64,000 nucleotides of DNA from Pipra filicauda (Eukaryota > Chordata > Aves > Passeriformes > Pipridae), in assembly GCF_003945595.2 (NCBI RefSeq), contig NW_024104418.1, positions 922,193-986,192 of the forward strand, in the 5' to 3' direction. The notes below the pieces were generated by a model. It did not search any database. It was not told where the DNA came from and was given only the letters and a program-made list of their open reading frames with translations. Made by a program: the position numbers and the translations under genes. Shown here one piece after another: positions 37,074 through 49,741 of this stretch; position 1 is the stretch's first letter, and every line of letters begins with the position of its first letter.

Positions 37074-38095
37074 CTCATCATCATGGCTAGGCTTTGCGAA
37101 CAAAGACTTGGGAAGGACTCTATCCACATTTGCTACAAAGCGCGCTGGTGGCTAAAGAGGCCAATGTAAGATAGACAAGTCCGGTTGCAAAAGGTACAGC
37201 AGAAAGACTCCTTGGATGGTATCGGCAAGACACGATTCTTTCTGCATTGTCTTTTCTCTTCAAGAGTGATCCTGCATTCCTTCTCAAAGGAAGCAGCAGC
37301 GTTATGGATAGTGTGTATCCAGATGTCCCAGTTGGAGGCCAGAGTAGACCAGCAATGAAGATCAGTGTGGTCAAGGCTGAGATGTTGCTTCAGGGAGTCC
37401 TTGTATCTCCTCTTCGGGGCTCCTCTCTTGCGGCAGCCGGTGGCAAGTTCACCATAAAGTATGATCTTAGGGAGGCGGTGGTCCTTCATCCTTGAGACGT
37501 GTCCTGCCCAACACAGCTGTGTTCTTAGCAACATGGCCTCAATACTCATAACTGCTGCTTGTTCTAGAACAGACATATTGGTCACATAATCTGAGCAGTG
37601 GATGTTTAGGATTGTACAGAGACAGCATTGATGGAAGCGTTCTAGGAGTCGCAGGTGGTGGCAGTAAATGACCCATGATTCAGACCCATATAAAAGAGTA
37701 GACAGCACTATGGCTCTGTAAACACTGATCTTGGTACTTTTCTTCAAGTGTTTATTTCACCAAACTCTTTTATGGAGCTTCCTGAAGGCACTGTATGCCT
37801 TTGCTAACCTGTTGTCTATCTTTCCATCAATCTTACCACTCGAGGAGATGATGCTACTTAGGTAATTAAACTGTTGAACTGACTTAAGCTCTGATTGGCC
37901 AATGGTGATATGGGGGTGATGGAAGACTTCCTGAGGTGCAGGCTGATAGACAACTTCTATCTTCTTCAAGCTGACTTCCAGCCCAAAAAGCTCAGCAGCC
38001 TCAGCAAAGCAAGATGTTAAACGCTGCAGCGCTACTTCTCTTCGAGATGCTTTTCAAGCATCCTCAGAACAAAACTCACCCTGTAAGTTATTCAG
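37074..38095 (-). mobile_element. Non-CR1 LINE, RTE-like, 5'-truncated, minus orientation
   Basis: A LINE copy of a different family from the CR1 elements around it. On the minus strand it holds the C-terminal part of a reverse transcriptase polyprotein, a very short 3' UTR of about 60 bp, and an ending of TGATGATGA-type bases (plus-strand 'tcatcatca' at 37075-37083) instead of poly(A) or octamers. A short 3' UTR with a trinucleotide-like tail is typical of the RTE clade. The 5' end is lost just after the catalytic region, near 38060-38095. The coding part is much better preserved than in most CR1 copies here, which argues for a comparatively young insertion. RTE elements are not normal residents of most bird genomes, apart from horizontally acquired AviRTE in some lineages. 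Assignment to AviRTE is a hypothesis. Confidence 0.82.
37133..38061 (-). pseudogene. LINE reverse transcriptase C-terminal remnant with one in-frame stop
   Basis: Two minus-strand frames (37757-37969 and 37133-37747) are in the same phase and are separated only by a TGA at 37757-37759 and three codons, so they are one broken coding region. In phase upstream, to about 38061, the frame still reads FAEAAELFGLEVSLKK. Conserved landmarks in order are VVYQPAPQE, QQFNYLSSIISSSGKIDGKI (normally YLGS.I..), NRLAKAYSAFRKLHKRVW, LLYGSESWV, a C-rich CLCTILNI block, LCWAGHVSRM, LPKIILYGEL, KRGAPKRRYKDSLK and a terminal zinc-finger-like CCTFCNRTC...IGLFSHQRAL before a TAG stop. These motifs belong to the post-palm region of RTE/jockey-superclade LINE polyproteins. 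The YADD box and endonuclease are absent, so the copy is dead. Confidence 0.85.
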
Positions 38096-41000
38096 GTTGA
38101 GCCTATACTCTCTAAAGAAGAAGAAAATTATTCTGGTTTTAGATACATTCAAGTACTGGTCGTGAACAAATATCTAAGAGAATGTTATTTAAACACAAGG
38201 ATTGAAATAATTTAAAAAAATAAACAAAGATTTCCAAACTTAAATTTGCAATAATGGTTAAGCTTAGTTCTCCTAAAACATTATAAAAACATTTTTAAGT
38301 AGTTGAAATCAGCATGCAAGTAGTACAATTTCGTAACCAAGTTTTTCCAATAGGTAAAACTAGGAAACTGATGGGGAGCATTAGATGAGATCACGTGTAA
38401 AACTCTGACTGGAGTGTTTAGCTGTTTTAGCAGCAATTTTTCAAGAACTGAAAGATTTTTTTCCCCCTTTATTGTGGTTAAGCAGTTTTGTACAATATTT
38501 AGTTCATTAAAAGTATAAAACTGAGTGAGATTGAAAGGTAATACTTTGTCTTCCACATCCAATCTGCAAACAAAAACAAGCCATGCAAGAGTTAAACCTA
38601 ATTATTTTAACATCTTGGGGAAAATGTAATCACAAAAAAACTTGTTTAATTCACTAGTTACAATGAATACTTTCTCATTAATAAATCAATTAGCTCAAAC
38701 CACTAAGTGTTTTAATTTAAAAATATGCCACTGGTTATTAAAAGTCATTTTATTTCATTAACAAATAAAAAAAAAAGATGCATTTTCTGCAATTAAATAG
38801 AACTCCAATTTAATAATATTTCCTGTTCCATTTACAGTAGTTTGACACAGAGAAAAAGTAAAAGTACATGACAATAAACAAGAAATATCACCTAACATTA
38901 CAATAAAAAAATTTTAAATTAAGGAGTAGCAGTGTGTAGATTTAATGTGTCATTTACATTTAGTCACAAATCAACATCTCTATAATTAACAACAAATAAC
39001 GATCAAGTATTTCTGAAGAAAATAATTTGAAGGGAAAACCAATGAAAGTCTAAAACCAGTAATTAGTTCAATAGAAATTTTTTGAGTTGTGTTAGAAATC
39101 ATGGCTGAAAACACTTTGTGTATAAATTCTTGCCAACATGTGCTATAAGGACTATTTTTAAGCACCAGTATTACTTTTTTTGTTGCTTTTCAAGTTTCTC
39201 CAGCTCAAATTGAGCCCAAAAGTCAAATTTTTAACAGCATGTCTATGTGTTTGATGCAAACTAAACAATCCATGACAAACTTCACACTAACTCAATGGCT
39301 GAGAAACATTGGATGATGCCTATAGGAAAAAAAAAGGGGGGGAAAGGGTACCAAAGCCAAAGAAACTCTCAAAATAAAGAGAAGGCTGCAGTGAGCAATT
39401 CAGTGACAGGCAATATGCTGAGTGAAGGAGAGCTGAGCTCAGTTGCTTCACTGGTAAGCCCTGCTTTGATGGGCACTCCTCAGGAATAAACAAGACCTGC
39501 TTTCTTTTTAAAGGTATCCGAATAGTTGAACAATATTTTTAAACCACAATATATTGTCGAATCAAGCACATTCTAAATGATAAGCTCCGGGTCCTCCACA
39601 TCATTCTGGCATGCTACGCGATTTCTGTGAAACCTTGGAAAAAGATGACCAGGTCCACTTCATGCACATATTAGGGCACATTTTTAAAGACTGGCAATAA
39701 CCTGTCCTGCGATGAAGAGGTTATTCATAGCACACATCTTTAAGTCATATAATTTAAACACATGTTCTCTCTAGGTTGCGGTCAATAGCCAGTGGCAAGA
39801 GAAACTGTTTTTTTTCTGGAGGTGACTCAGATTATGCAAATCAGAGCTCTCTGAAGAGCTTGACAATAGGAGGAGTTTGGATAATAGGGTGATAGTATCT
39901 GCTGCCTAAGATTGGATCATGTGAACACTTCCTTAATTTCTTTTTTCATACTGATTCAGCTGTTCATTATGAGCTATTGTACAATTTGCAGAGTAAAACT
40001 TGGCTTGAAACATTTCCTTTTCCTCCTATCTGGACAAAAAAGTTGTATTTGCTTCATATATTTAAATAGGATTCTTTTATAACCCTAAGGCAGCTGAAGG
40101 GATTCTGCTGAACCCAAATAGTCTCTCAAGCATGGAAAGCTATGTCATAAAGGTCAATGTTACAGGATTTAATGAAAGTACAATAACAGAATTTTTGTAA
40201 CAGAAATTGATTTGAAGCCTCCTGATGACTTTCCTATAAAGCATTAGGTTGAAGACCTTTTCAGATATACCTTTATTTAAATACATACTGAGTGTAAGCA
40301 TCATTGGAAGTTGAATTATTGGGTCTGACAAATTTGTAGATTATAAGCTTATGCATTAAGACAACTTGAGAATATGTAACTACTACAGCTAAGAGCATTC
40401 AGAAGTCTTTGTGCCAAGTATTATATTACAATTTCTTCACCTTTTCAATCACTTATTGTAAGAAGTAAGAGTATTTAATCATTTTCAGTGTTCATTGTAT
40501 GAGAGAATTCACTAAATTGCAACCTTAACATTATAAATTTAGTATTGCATCATTCTTCTTAAGATCACTGCCATTAGCTTAGTTTTGTTTGTGTTTTCTT
40601 TGGTCCTCAAGTCACTACCACAGGAAAGAGATTTAAAAAGTCTGAAGTCCCCTGGACCATGTGGACGAAGAATTAGATTCCCTATCTTATCCTGTGTTAC
40701 AAAGTTTAGTAATCTGACAATACTATTTTCCAATAGATATGTTTTGTTAGATTTTGACCCAATGAAATAAATAAATTATAAAAATCATATATTTTTTATT
40801 TTAAGAGTAGGATTCTGATGGGTCTCAGAAGAACTATATTACATCAAAACCATTCATAGTCTAGGAATATTGTTATGTATTTAGTGACAATTATCACGTA
40901 GCAAAGCATTCTTCTAAATGAAAAATAGCCCCGATTTACTGAGTTAGTTAAGACTTAGTATGGAAGGTATTGAGATACTCCCATTGACTTCCAAATACAC

Positions 41001-44000
41001 TTTACACTATGAAAAAGCACCTATTGATACTCTTGCAAGCTTTGCATAATGTGGCAAAACACTATAATTACACGTTACCTCTTAGTATTTCATATTTCTT
41101 CATAAAAGTCCAATAAACTACACCATGACAAGACCAAACAACTCCCATGACATTGGTTACAAGTCATTGTAAGACCAGTTGATCCGAATTGCAGAGTTCA
41201 ATCACATATGGAAAACAGGGTAGCAGAAGTTCTTGTTGACTGAAGGGTTAATGGAGAAAAAAATAAAATCTGAAATTTTATAATACATGAGATAAAATTT
41301 CTGATGGTTGAACTGTTTCAAGAATTAAACTAAGCAGACCTTAAAGTCATATGGCATTTCTAATTCACTACATCCACCAATTTGAAAGAAGCTATTCTTA
41401 TGCATAGAACTGAAAATCTGTTAACTTCCAAGTGTTGTCCTATAACTAAAACAACCACACTCTCAAAAAGGGTTGTTGCTTTATTTATGCTCTGCAGGAA
41501 TACCAAGAAAAAGTAAATCTTTCTCAAAAATATTTTAGACTTGAGAATAAAGTCATGCCAACATGGCATTTTTCTCTCATGATTCTCAGAAATATAAAGT
41601 TTGCCCATTGGAAGGACAGAAATAGGACAGAGGCAGAAGGGGATCATCTGTCACCAGCCAGTAAAAATAAAAAAAGGGAGGACAATAAATCATCCAAAAA
41701 TACCAAAATCAAATAAAAAATCTGAAGCGGTTGTTATGACAAACAATACAGATGAAGAACAGTGAAAAGGATCACTGTGGGTATGGGAAAGGGGGGTGTG
41801 GGTATATATTTGTATGTGTAGATAATTTGTGCTAAAATCTAATTTTCTCTAATCCAAAATGACTAAAATTTCTCAAACCCCAGCATGTTTCAATCCAGAT
41901 TCATTTAAAATATAGTTCAGAAGGTTTAGAACAGCTTTTCCAAACGCACAGGTCTTCTCAAAGAAGCACTTCCAGATCTGAGGGGCTCATTTCTGCTGCA
42001 TGTCACACACTCAGTAGCTCCTTAGTCCACAGCTGATGGTAATGTTTGGCCAACTATGTGCAGAAAGAGAACTGTGTCTTCCCTCAGACTTCAGTTTTGG
42101 AAATAACTGACACACAGGGCACTTTTAGGGCACAGTTTGAGATGCCTTAAAAATGTCTAATTTTCAAAAAGCACTATTTTTCTGCTTTTTTGGATGCCCC
42201 ACAACTTAAAATCATGAAGCATATTTGATATCTTGTTCTACAGCCCCACTCAAATAGGTCATCATGAGCTTGCATCACACCCTACATCTTGAAGCGTAAC
42301 CAAGCACTCACCATGAATTATGGAGTCCTCCTGAACCAAAACCTCACTCAGCACTTTATCAGGAGAGAGAGAGTCTCAGGGATGAGTACTGAAAGAAAAA
42401 AACGGTCACAATATTTGCAAGACGTGATCATAAGGTGCTTTAATAAGCATGGGGGTTTTACTGCTTATGACAGATAGGTGATGAAATTCGCATGCACTAA
42501 AAGTTATGAATTTATGTCACCATCTGATGCTATTTGGAAAAATCTACTAAAATAATACGGATCAATTAACTGTAAATAATTATTTATCATGTGATCTCAT
42601 TTAAAACTGCACACTATATAAAATCTATTGGTTATGCCCAGTAGAGTACACAAATATAGTCACCTGACAGCTCTTAAATGCAAAGTTTGTTTGCATGCAT
42701 ATGTATACATAAAGAAGTGAGAGAGAGAGAAGCTAGAAAAAGTATGTCACACATCCATTTTATTAGAAAAAGGATGTTTTATTATTTGGTTTGATTGGGT
42801 TATTTGTGTTGAACAGACTCAGTCAGGCTAATATTCTGCATTTGTAGAAATCCTAGCAGTGTAAAGTGACATTGAATAGGTCTGAAAGCCATCTACTCAG
42901 TTCCTACCATCATGGCAATGCTTTATAAAATCTTGAGTTTCATCGGCTCCTGAATTGAAAAGATTGATTTGCTTGTCGTGTTGAACAGAGTCTAAAAGAA
43001 GTTTAAGGAGCAATTGACCCTGAGAAGAGTTGCAGTAAAGTCTTCTGGGCATCAAGCAGAAGGCAGTTCAAGATTTCCAAGATAACTCAAATGATCTCAG
43101 TTACGAAAAACAGCAATACAACTCACTGTGGACTGACTCAAGAGAATTTTTCATAATTAAGACTTAGAGAAAAGCTTCTTTAAAAGCTGCATTTGCATAA
43201 ATACAGTAAAATCTCTACTTGCATATGCTTGGCAGAAAAAAAAAAGTCAATATAGATTTGGTTTTGTATTATTTTCATTCTTATTTTCACTTTTAAATAC
43301 AGTTGTTCTATTTAATTCATACTGGGATTCTTGCTGAATGAAGGAAAAGAAAAATTGAATTCGTGTTGGCATCCCAGGGCAGATGTGCATGATGGCTGTG
43401 CACCCCTGCCAGCATTTAATGATGCACAGTCACACATCTCAGGTTGGCAGGGGTGAGAGCAGGGTGTCCCTAAGGGCCGCAGTTAGAGCCTACAGCACTC
43501 AGAGGAATTAAGCCTCTGCTGTCTGCTTGCACCTCTCTGCCCATGAACACCTATGAATCACAAGTCTAGAACAACTTCCTCCCAAAAAAGAAATCCTCAG
43601 TTAAGTCAGTACCTAAACACGATAGCAGGTTTAAAAGTCTTTTTCTGACCACCCACTTTCCAGTGGTCTGAGGCAGTCTCAACTTATTAATTCCTGGACA
43701 CACAGAGACCCCATCCTATGTATCTGTGCTGAATACACTCAGATATCATCCCAGACATTTACAAAGTTTTTAAAAGCAATTAGGGTTAGAAAACAACCTC
43801 ACAGCTTACATATAGTCCTCACTCTTCTGTAACGTATTTCTTTCAAGGGTCTTTGCTAGGGATCCCTGAAAGGATTACGACTGGATTTTTGTACACTTGG
43901 ATTGGGGAGAGCTGAATTATTTTTTTTTTCAGATCAAAATACATAGTTAAACTGAAATTTGAGCGCATGTCCGTTACTCTGAGATTTTCATGAAGAGTAA

Positions 44001-44051
44001 AGTCAAATGAAAGTCGTATCAATAAAGTTGAAACTGGAACACTTAAGTTTG
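38096..44051. other. Long AT-rich stretch without a recognised gene
   Basis: About 6 kb of AT-rich DNA. Short frames only (up to about 95 codons), no motif, and an A9G7 run near 39328-39345. A mixed patch at 43360-43560 has more GC. I see no supported feature. Confidence 0.5.
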
Positions 44052-44175
44052 TTCATTATATAACACTTGTTATATACTATGTGTATATAAATACATATAA
44101 ATATATATAAAAACAATCATGTCATATGTGTTCTGTTTATATTTATGTAGATTATACATTTATGTAAGTAATTTT
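44052..44175. repeat. AT-rich low-complexity tract
   Basis: Dense TATATA, ATATAAATA and TTTATGTA runs, for example 44070-44112. It is simple-sequence DNA, not a unit array. Confidence 0.7.
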
Positions 44176-45317
44176 TTTTTATTTTAATCATTTCATACTG
44201 TGCTATCATATCAACATATTTCATTTTATAGAACGAAGCTTGCCAATGGCCTCAATCCAATGTTTTCTTTTTCATATGAAGGGCAAAATATTCTTGAAAC
44301 CAGCTGAATTGCCTGCAGACTTGAAATTCCAGCTTCTGGTGATTTTAGGCCAGGGAGAAATCCAATAGCTAAAGAAATGTCATTTGATTACTATTGTATT
44401 TATTGCATCACAAATTGTTTAAATCGCAGGTTGTTTAAATCTGATGGTTCAGTAAAATGGAGCTAGCTGAAGAGCACTGCCTGAGCTATAAAAGGCAGTA
44501 GCTCCTGCAGGCCAGGCTCTGCTGCACATGGGTCACTATGAAGTAGACATTGCCAACTGCAGCTGTTGACTGACATTGCAGATGCCCATCACAGACTGCC
44601 TAAAACACTTCAGTTGCTCATTAAATCCATTTAAGTCTGGAGGTGAGGTGGCAGTTATAGATATGCAGCAACAGTGTAAATGCAACATGCAAGTCACATG
44701 CTTCTATTTTCAGGCCATTATTTCAAATTTGGCTAACGAAGAACGAGTGTTTTTACATCAATGGATTCCAAGTTTGAGCTGCCTTATAGCATGCAAATCC
44801 AATCACCTCTACTGGCTGTGTTCCCACTGGCAAGATGAAAAGCTGGCCATTAAATTGCTATATAAAGTGATAGCGTGACTATTGGCAATGTTCAAGTTAA
44901 GGTTGTATCAGCAATAGCCTTTTCATTACAAACGCACATTTTTCAGGGGTTTTATGCCTTGAGGTAAAATCCAATTGTAATTCTTCATTCAGTGCCTCAA
45001 TTCAGCTGTGAGGTTTTTGCATCCATCATGTTGCACCCATGGTATTTTTGTCTCATTGATTCATTTTCAGCACTAAACACAAAATATTACAAAATGGGCA
45101 CATATAAGAAATTATAGCAAAGGGGAATGAGCAGAGTTTCTGCCATTTTTCAGAAAAAAGAAACAGGAAAGAGGCTTCCAACTCCATGCCCACAAAACTT
45201 CCCTTTTCACCTCAGGGTATCATCTAACATGCATCAGGTATTCCAAGCTAAAATCACATTGGAGGTAAAATCTGCACCCTTGTGCACAGTTACCTTGTGC
45301 ATTGCTTTCGCTTGTAT
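44176..45317. other. AT-rich stretch without a recognised gene
   Basis: No gene. TTGTTTAAATC is repeated at 44415-44425 and 44431-44441 (16-bp period). A 100-codon open frame at 44576-44878 has no recognisable domain. Confidence 0.5.
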
Positions 45318-45361
45318 TTTTACCTCAGGATACCTGAAATAAATAGTACCCTGAGGTAAAA
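45318..45361. repeat. Perfect inverted repeat (12-bp arms, 20-bp spacer)
   Basis: TTTTACCTCAGG (45318-45329) and CCTGAGGTAAAA (45350-45361) are exact complements. Related GAGGTAAAA words occur nearby at about 44960 and 45262, so the motif is locally over-represented. Confidence 0.85.
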
Positions 45362-46307
45362 CACAACTATTGCGGTAATAAAGGCAAGGATCCCAATCCT
45401 GCCAACAGTTAAAGATAGGTTTATTCTCAACGAGGCATTGATAGCCCGACATCAGGAGCCTCACATGCAAAAAATATCCCACTCCCTAGGATGAATGGAA
45501 TATACTGTGGCATTTTTCCTTATACCCAATGTTAGAGATGCCAGACACTTCTTTGCATTCAGAGCAGCCACTTGTGAAAATCTGGCTGGTGTGAAAGGCA
45601 TCTGGAACAGCACCATTTTGGTTTCTTGTTTCAACTTAGATGATTCTTAATCTGGTCTGAGCAGGCATTGTAATGTTCTTGGATGATGATTAATTAAACG
45701 TCAGTTCTGGAGATGATAAATAAGATGCCTTTTATATAACAGGTAAATTGAAACAACAAAAAAAAGTTAGTTGAAAAAGACTGATGAGAGGAGAGAAAAA
45801 TCTGTCTTCTCTCCCTGCCATTTCCCACCTGTCTAACCAGCTTCACTGCAGCACCCATGGTGCTTCCTCAGTTGTCACACTTCAACACAAAGCTGACAGG
45901 GACAGGTAAAAAAAAGCCACATGGGTTGTCTTTGTCACCTTGCACCTATAGCTGAGATAATCAGTCTGCTCTGCCCTAAAGAGAGTCATCCAAACACAGG
46001 TTTCTTGTGTGGGGTGGTGAGGGCATGGTGTGGTGTACACAGCATACTCCCCGTGGACACGAACATAACTGGTTATGAAGGCAGGAGGTCAACAGTATCA
46101 GAGGCATTGCTTTGAGTCTGAAGTTATAGTCCTTTCAAGAGTTTATGTTTTGCCTATTCAAACCACTTTTTCAAAGTTATAGAAAAAAATACTGAAGAAA
46201 TTTACTCTCTGCATTTTTTTAACGAGAAATTTAATGTGAAGATTTCATGTAAATGATATTTTAAATTTGACAACATTATTTGCTTTTTTCTTTTTTAATT
46301 AAAAATA

Positions 46308-46328
46308 CAAAACAAAACAAAACAAAAA
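46308..46328. repeat. (CAAAA)n microsatellite
   Basis: Four CAAAA units in an A-rich context. Confidence 0.85.
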
Positions 46329-48628
46329 TAACCCATATTTTGCTTTGTGTTGAAATTACTTCAATAAAAACATTTCTCTTTTGAAGTTGAGGCTCAGCAT
46401 GTATACACAGCTTCATAGAGCCAAGTTCTACCACACCTTATATACTGGTGCAAGTCTCAGTTTTCTCGTTAAAATCTTTTCATTTTCTACAAATAAATGT
46501 TTCTGGAACAAAGACTTGAAAGTCTGGCCCAGTGAGTTTGAAGAATTTATTCAGAGAGAAACAAGTCTAACAGACAAGAAAGAGACTGAATCTGTAGCTG
46601 AGGTCTGCGCTGAGAAGGAATTGAAAAGAAGAAAGCAGAGCCCGAGCAGATCAGTTCAAAATTTTTCTGTGCAGACTGTTGCTGAACTTTGACAGTACAG
46701 TTAGCATTGCCCACTGTGAGAAGAAAGACACCCTGAAGTCACTTATAAATTAAAGACTTGACCCTTCCAGCATGTATTCTTGTATTCTGTATATACCCAT
46801 TGCCTTAAGTCTTTAAGAGTTAGTGGTATTCTTTGCCATTCTGAAAGATGTTATGCAGTGCTGCTTCCTGCTTTAATTATTTCAATTATTTAAGGGTAGC
46901 ATGAGCAACATTCAAGACATGTTTAAATAAGAATTCTCACTGTGAACAGGACTAAGTATTTAATGGAAACACCATCAGCACGACAAACAAATACTCTGAC
47001 CTTGAAAACTTTCAAAGCCGATGGATACAAGATCAAATACAAATATTTATTTAGATGAAAATTTGCTGCATTTGGCTTTATCATTCCGAGTTATCCCCAT
47101 TTCAATTTTCCTAAATATGCTCAGAAACCATGGTTTGTGACAGAAAGGAGACCAGTGGATATTGTCGTCATGGAAACAAAAACATTTTTCTTCTGCTCTT
47201 AAAATGTTGCCTATTAGGGAACAGAGAGGGAAAAAATAATATGTGTATATAATTATTTTACTCTCTGTCATGTTTTTCAGATTGTCAAAGATCGTTTCTA
47301 TTACAATTTTCAGAAACATAGATACTTAACCACAGTAGGAATCTTTACAGGCAATGGGGTGTTCCTTTGCTAACGTAGTGAAGCAAAGGTGTATTTCTCC
47401 TTGCTATCCCCATGCTTCGGTAGGAATTTTATTTCCTCACTTGCTGTTCAATTGGATAGGACATTCAGACACAAGTTAGATCTGCATTTTATGTTTGGGA
47501 CTTGGAGCTATTGCCTCTTGATATATTGCTGTTAACAGGCTAAATAAAAATGAGAGATATTTTTTATGAGCTGACAGTTTGTTAAAATGTGGGTGATCAT
47601 TGTTTATTCCATAAAAGCTTTTGCCAGCTTATTCTTTCTCAGACTGAGTTCCTTCCTTTGTTCTACATACAAATGGACCCTGGACTTTAATCCCAGTGGT
47701 AAAGCTCTAATTTACTTCAAAACTGCTGTGAGTTCTGGCATTCAACAAGATTAGTGTTTTGCCCTTAATCTAGACGCAACTACAATCCCCTTCATATATT
47801 CTATATGCAAAGAGCACTTAAGCATCATCTTCACTTAGATGCCATTTTGGTCAGTTTGATTTTTGTGCAAGGGAAGAATTAAAATTATTTTTTTTTTAAT
47901 TAACAAATATACATATTCTTATGAAACTTTCAACTTTGTCCTCACATCCATGTAAAAGATACACTTCTTTTGATGGGGAAGCACACTGGAATACTCAAAA
48001 AAATTCCACTGTTTCAGTTCCCTCTGTTTTGGAAGTAGTAAATACTTTCTTCTCCTCTTGTCTTTCAGAGTACATTGTAGAGAATTATGTGATTCCTTCT
48101 TAGCTTTTTGTTGATTTGAGCTTATTTGGTGCAGTCACTTGTGATTCTGCAACACATACTCCATTATCTCTTTGATTTTTTCCTAATTAATTGAAGGATC
48201 TGATCACCCACTTCCAACAGTTTTAAAGCACCCTCAATTATTTTTTGTTTGGGAATTGATTTAGAGTTGAAACACGTCTCAACCTAATTGCAAGACATTA
48301 TACCACAAATCTGTATGAATTAACAAATATTAATGTGTACTTAACATCTATCCTAGATACCAATATTTATACACACACTCAGAGGATGCTGCCACAGGCT
48401 AAAATGAGAAGACAACAATAATGTAGCTTATCCAAGGTCTGTAGTTCTCTAGTAAAATTTAAATCAGCACGAGGAACATATCCCATTCAGACTAGTTGTT
48501 CAGCATCTTATGCGATAAGAGGGCTTTCTAAATGACCCTTATGCTAGCAGAGGTTGTGCTTCTAGCTAGTATTACTCAATAAACGTTCAGTGTCAGGTAT
48601 TTCTCCAAATGCTTTGACTGTTGTTTCC

Positions 48629-48646
48629 AAAAAAAAAAAAAAAAAA
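48629..48646. repeat. A18 homopolymer
   Basis: Uninterrupted run of 18 A. No AATAAA lies within 30 bp upstream and no retrocopy is recognised, so I treat it as a simple tract. Confidence 0.85.
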
Positions 48647-49741
48647 GCAACTCCTGTTTGTCACTAAAATGATGCATTATAAATTTGGTAAATCATGTGA
48701 ACCATTACCATTTCATATTCTGGGAAAACCATGAATTTTCACAGGAAGAAAAGTGTTTGGAATCACTAGAGTTGTTTGAACATTATGTGGTGTTATTTTT
48801 AAGTACCTTCCATGCATGAAATTTAGCCTCCTTGTAGTAACACAAATCCAGCTGTACAGGCATAAGGAAACAAGCAAAAAGATGGGTGAGCAGAAGGGAA
48901 GAGAAGAAATCCATATGTAACCTCTGGCAGTTTTAAGACCTACTCAGAATATTATACCTTCATCAATGATTAAAAGTCTCTCCATTTTAAAACATATCAA
49001 ACTCTCATTTTTATATGGATGGTTATCACCATACTAGAAAATCAACCTCTCACTGAGGAAAAGGTTGATCATAAGGATGGGAAGTCCATTCAAACGAGTA
49101 AAACCAGTGCATGTGCAAATGTTTTGACAACTCCTTGAAAGAGATTGACAACCTGAAGAAGTGTAAACACATGGGACCTACATTTCCCAAAATAACAAGT
49201 GTCGGTAGATGCTCAGCTGGCACTGACACATCGGTAACCATCGCTCTGGGAGGACAGGTGCTTTCTGAAAACTGGGCACTTTTAAAAAAAAGATTGCAAA
49301 GAAAGCATTCAAGCATTGAGATGCCTAAAAAATTTAATTTGGTTTGCAAATAGAGATTTTACCTCTTTCTCAAGTCTTTCATTCTTTCTTCTTTGTGTGT
49401 GTCTTTTCTTCCTTGCTCTATCTGAAAACAGAAAATGGGGTATGAAAGTATGTGTCCTAGTTAGAACAGCTGGGACCAGTTCATCACTGTATGGGTGTAA
49501 CCCAAAACTCTGTATTCTATAGCCTTCCATGCCATTTCCCAGAAACTGTTATCACTAGACTGTGGCAATGGATTTACCATATGTAGGATGGAAAAAATCC
49601 TGTCAAAGATGGACTGGTGAAGAAAAAGAAGAAAACAGCTCAAATGTTATAGAAACAGAAGTTTTTAATGTTGTTTAAACATGTCTTAAAATGGCTTTTT
49701 GCATTTCTGCAAAGTCACTGCTCCTTCTTCCCGACACCGTC

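Larger units (their letters stand above)
45362..49452. other. AT-rich stretch without a recognised gene
   Basis: About 4 kb with a CAAAA microsatellite (46308-46328) and an A18 run (48629-48646). The longest open frame is 103 codons (plus, 46381-46692), with a lysine- and glutamate-rich C-terminal half. It has no recognised family and no splice or promoter context, so I do not call it a gene. Confidence 0.5.

Noticed and set aside
46381..46692. 103-codon open frame with charged C-terminal half
   Set aside because: No recognised family, no splice or promoter context, and a length expected by chance in 64 kb.
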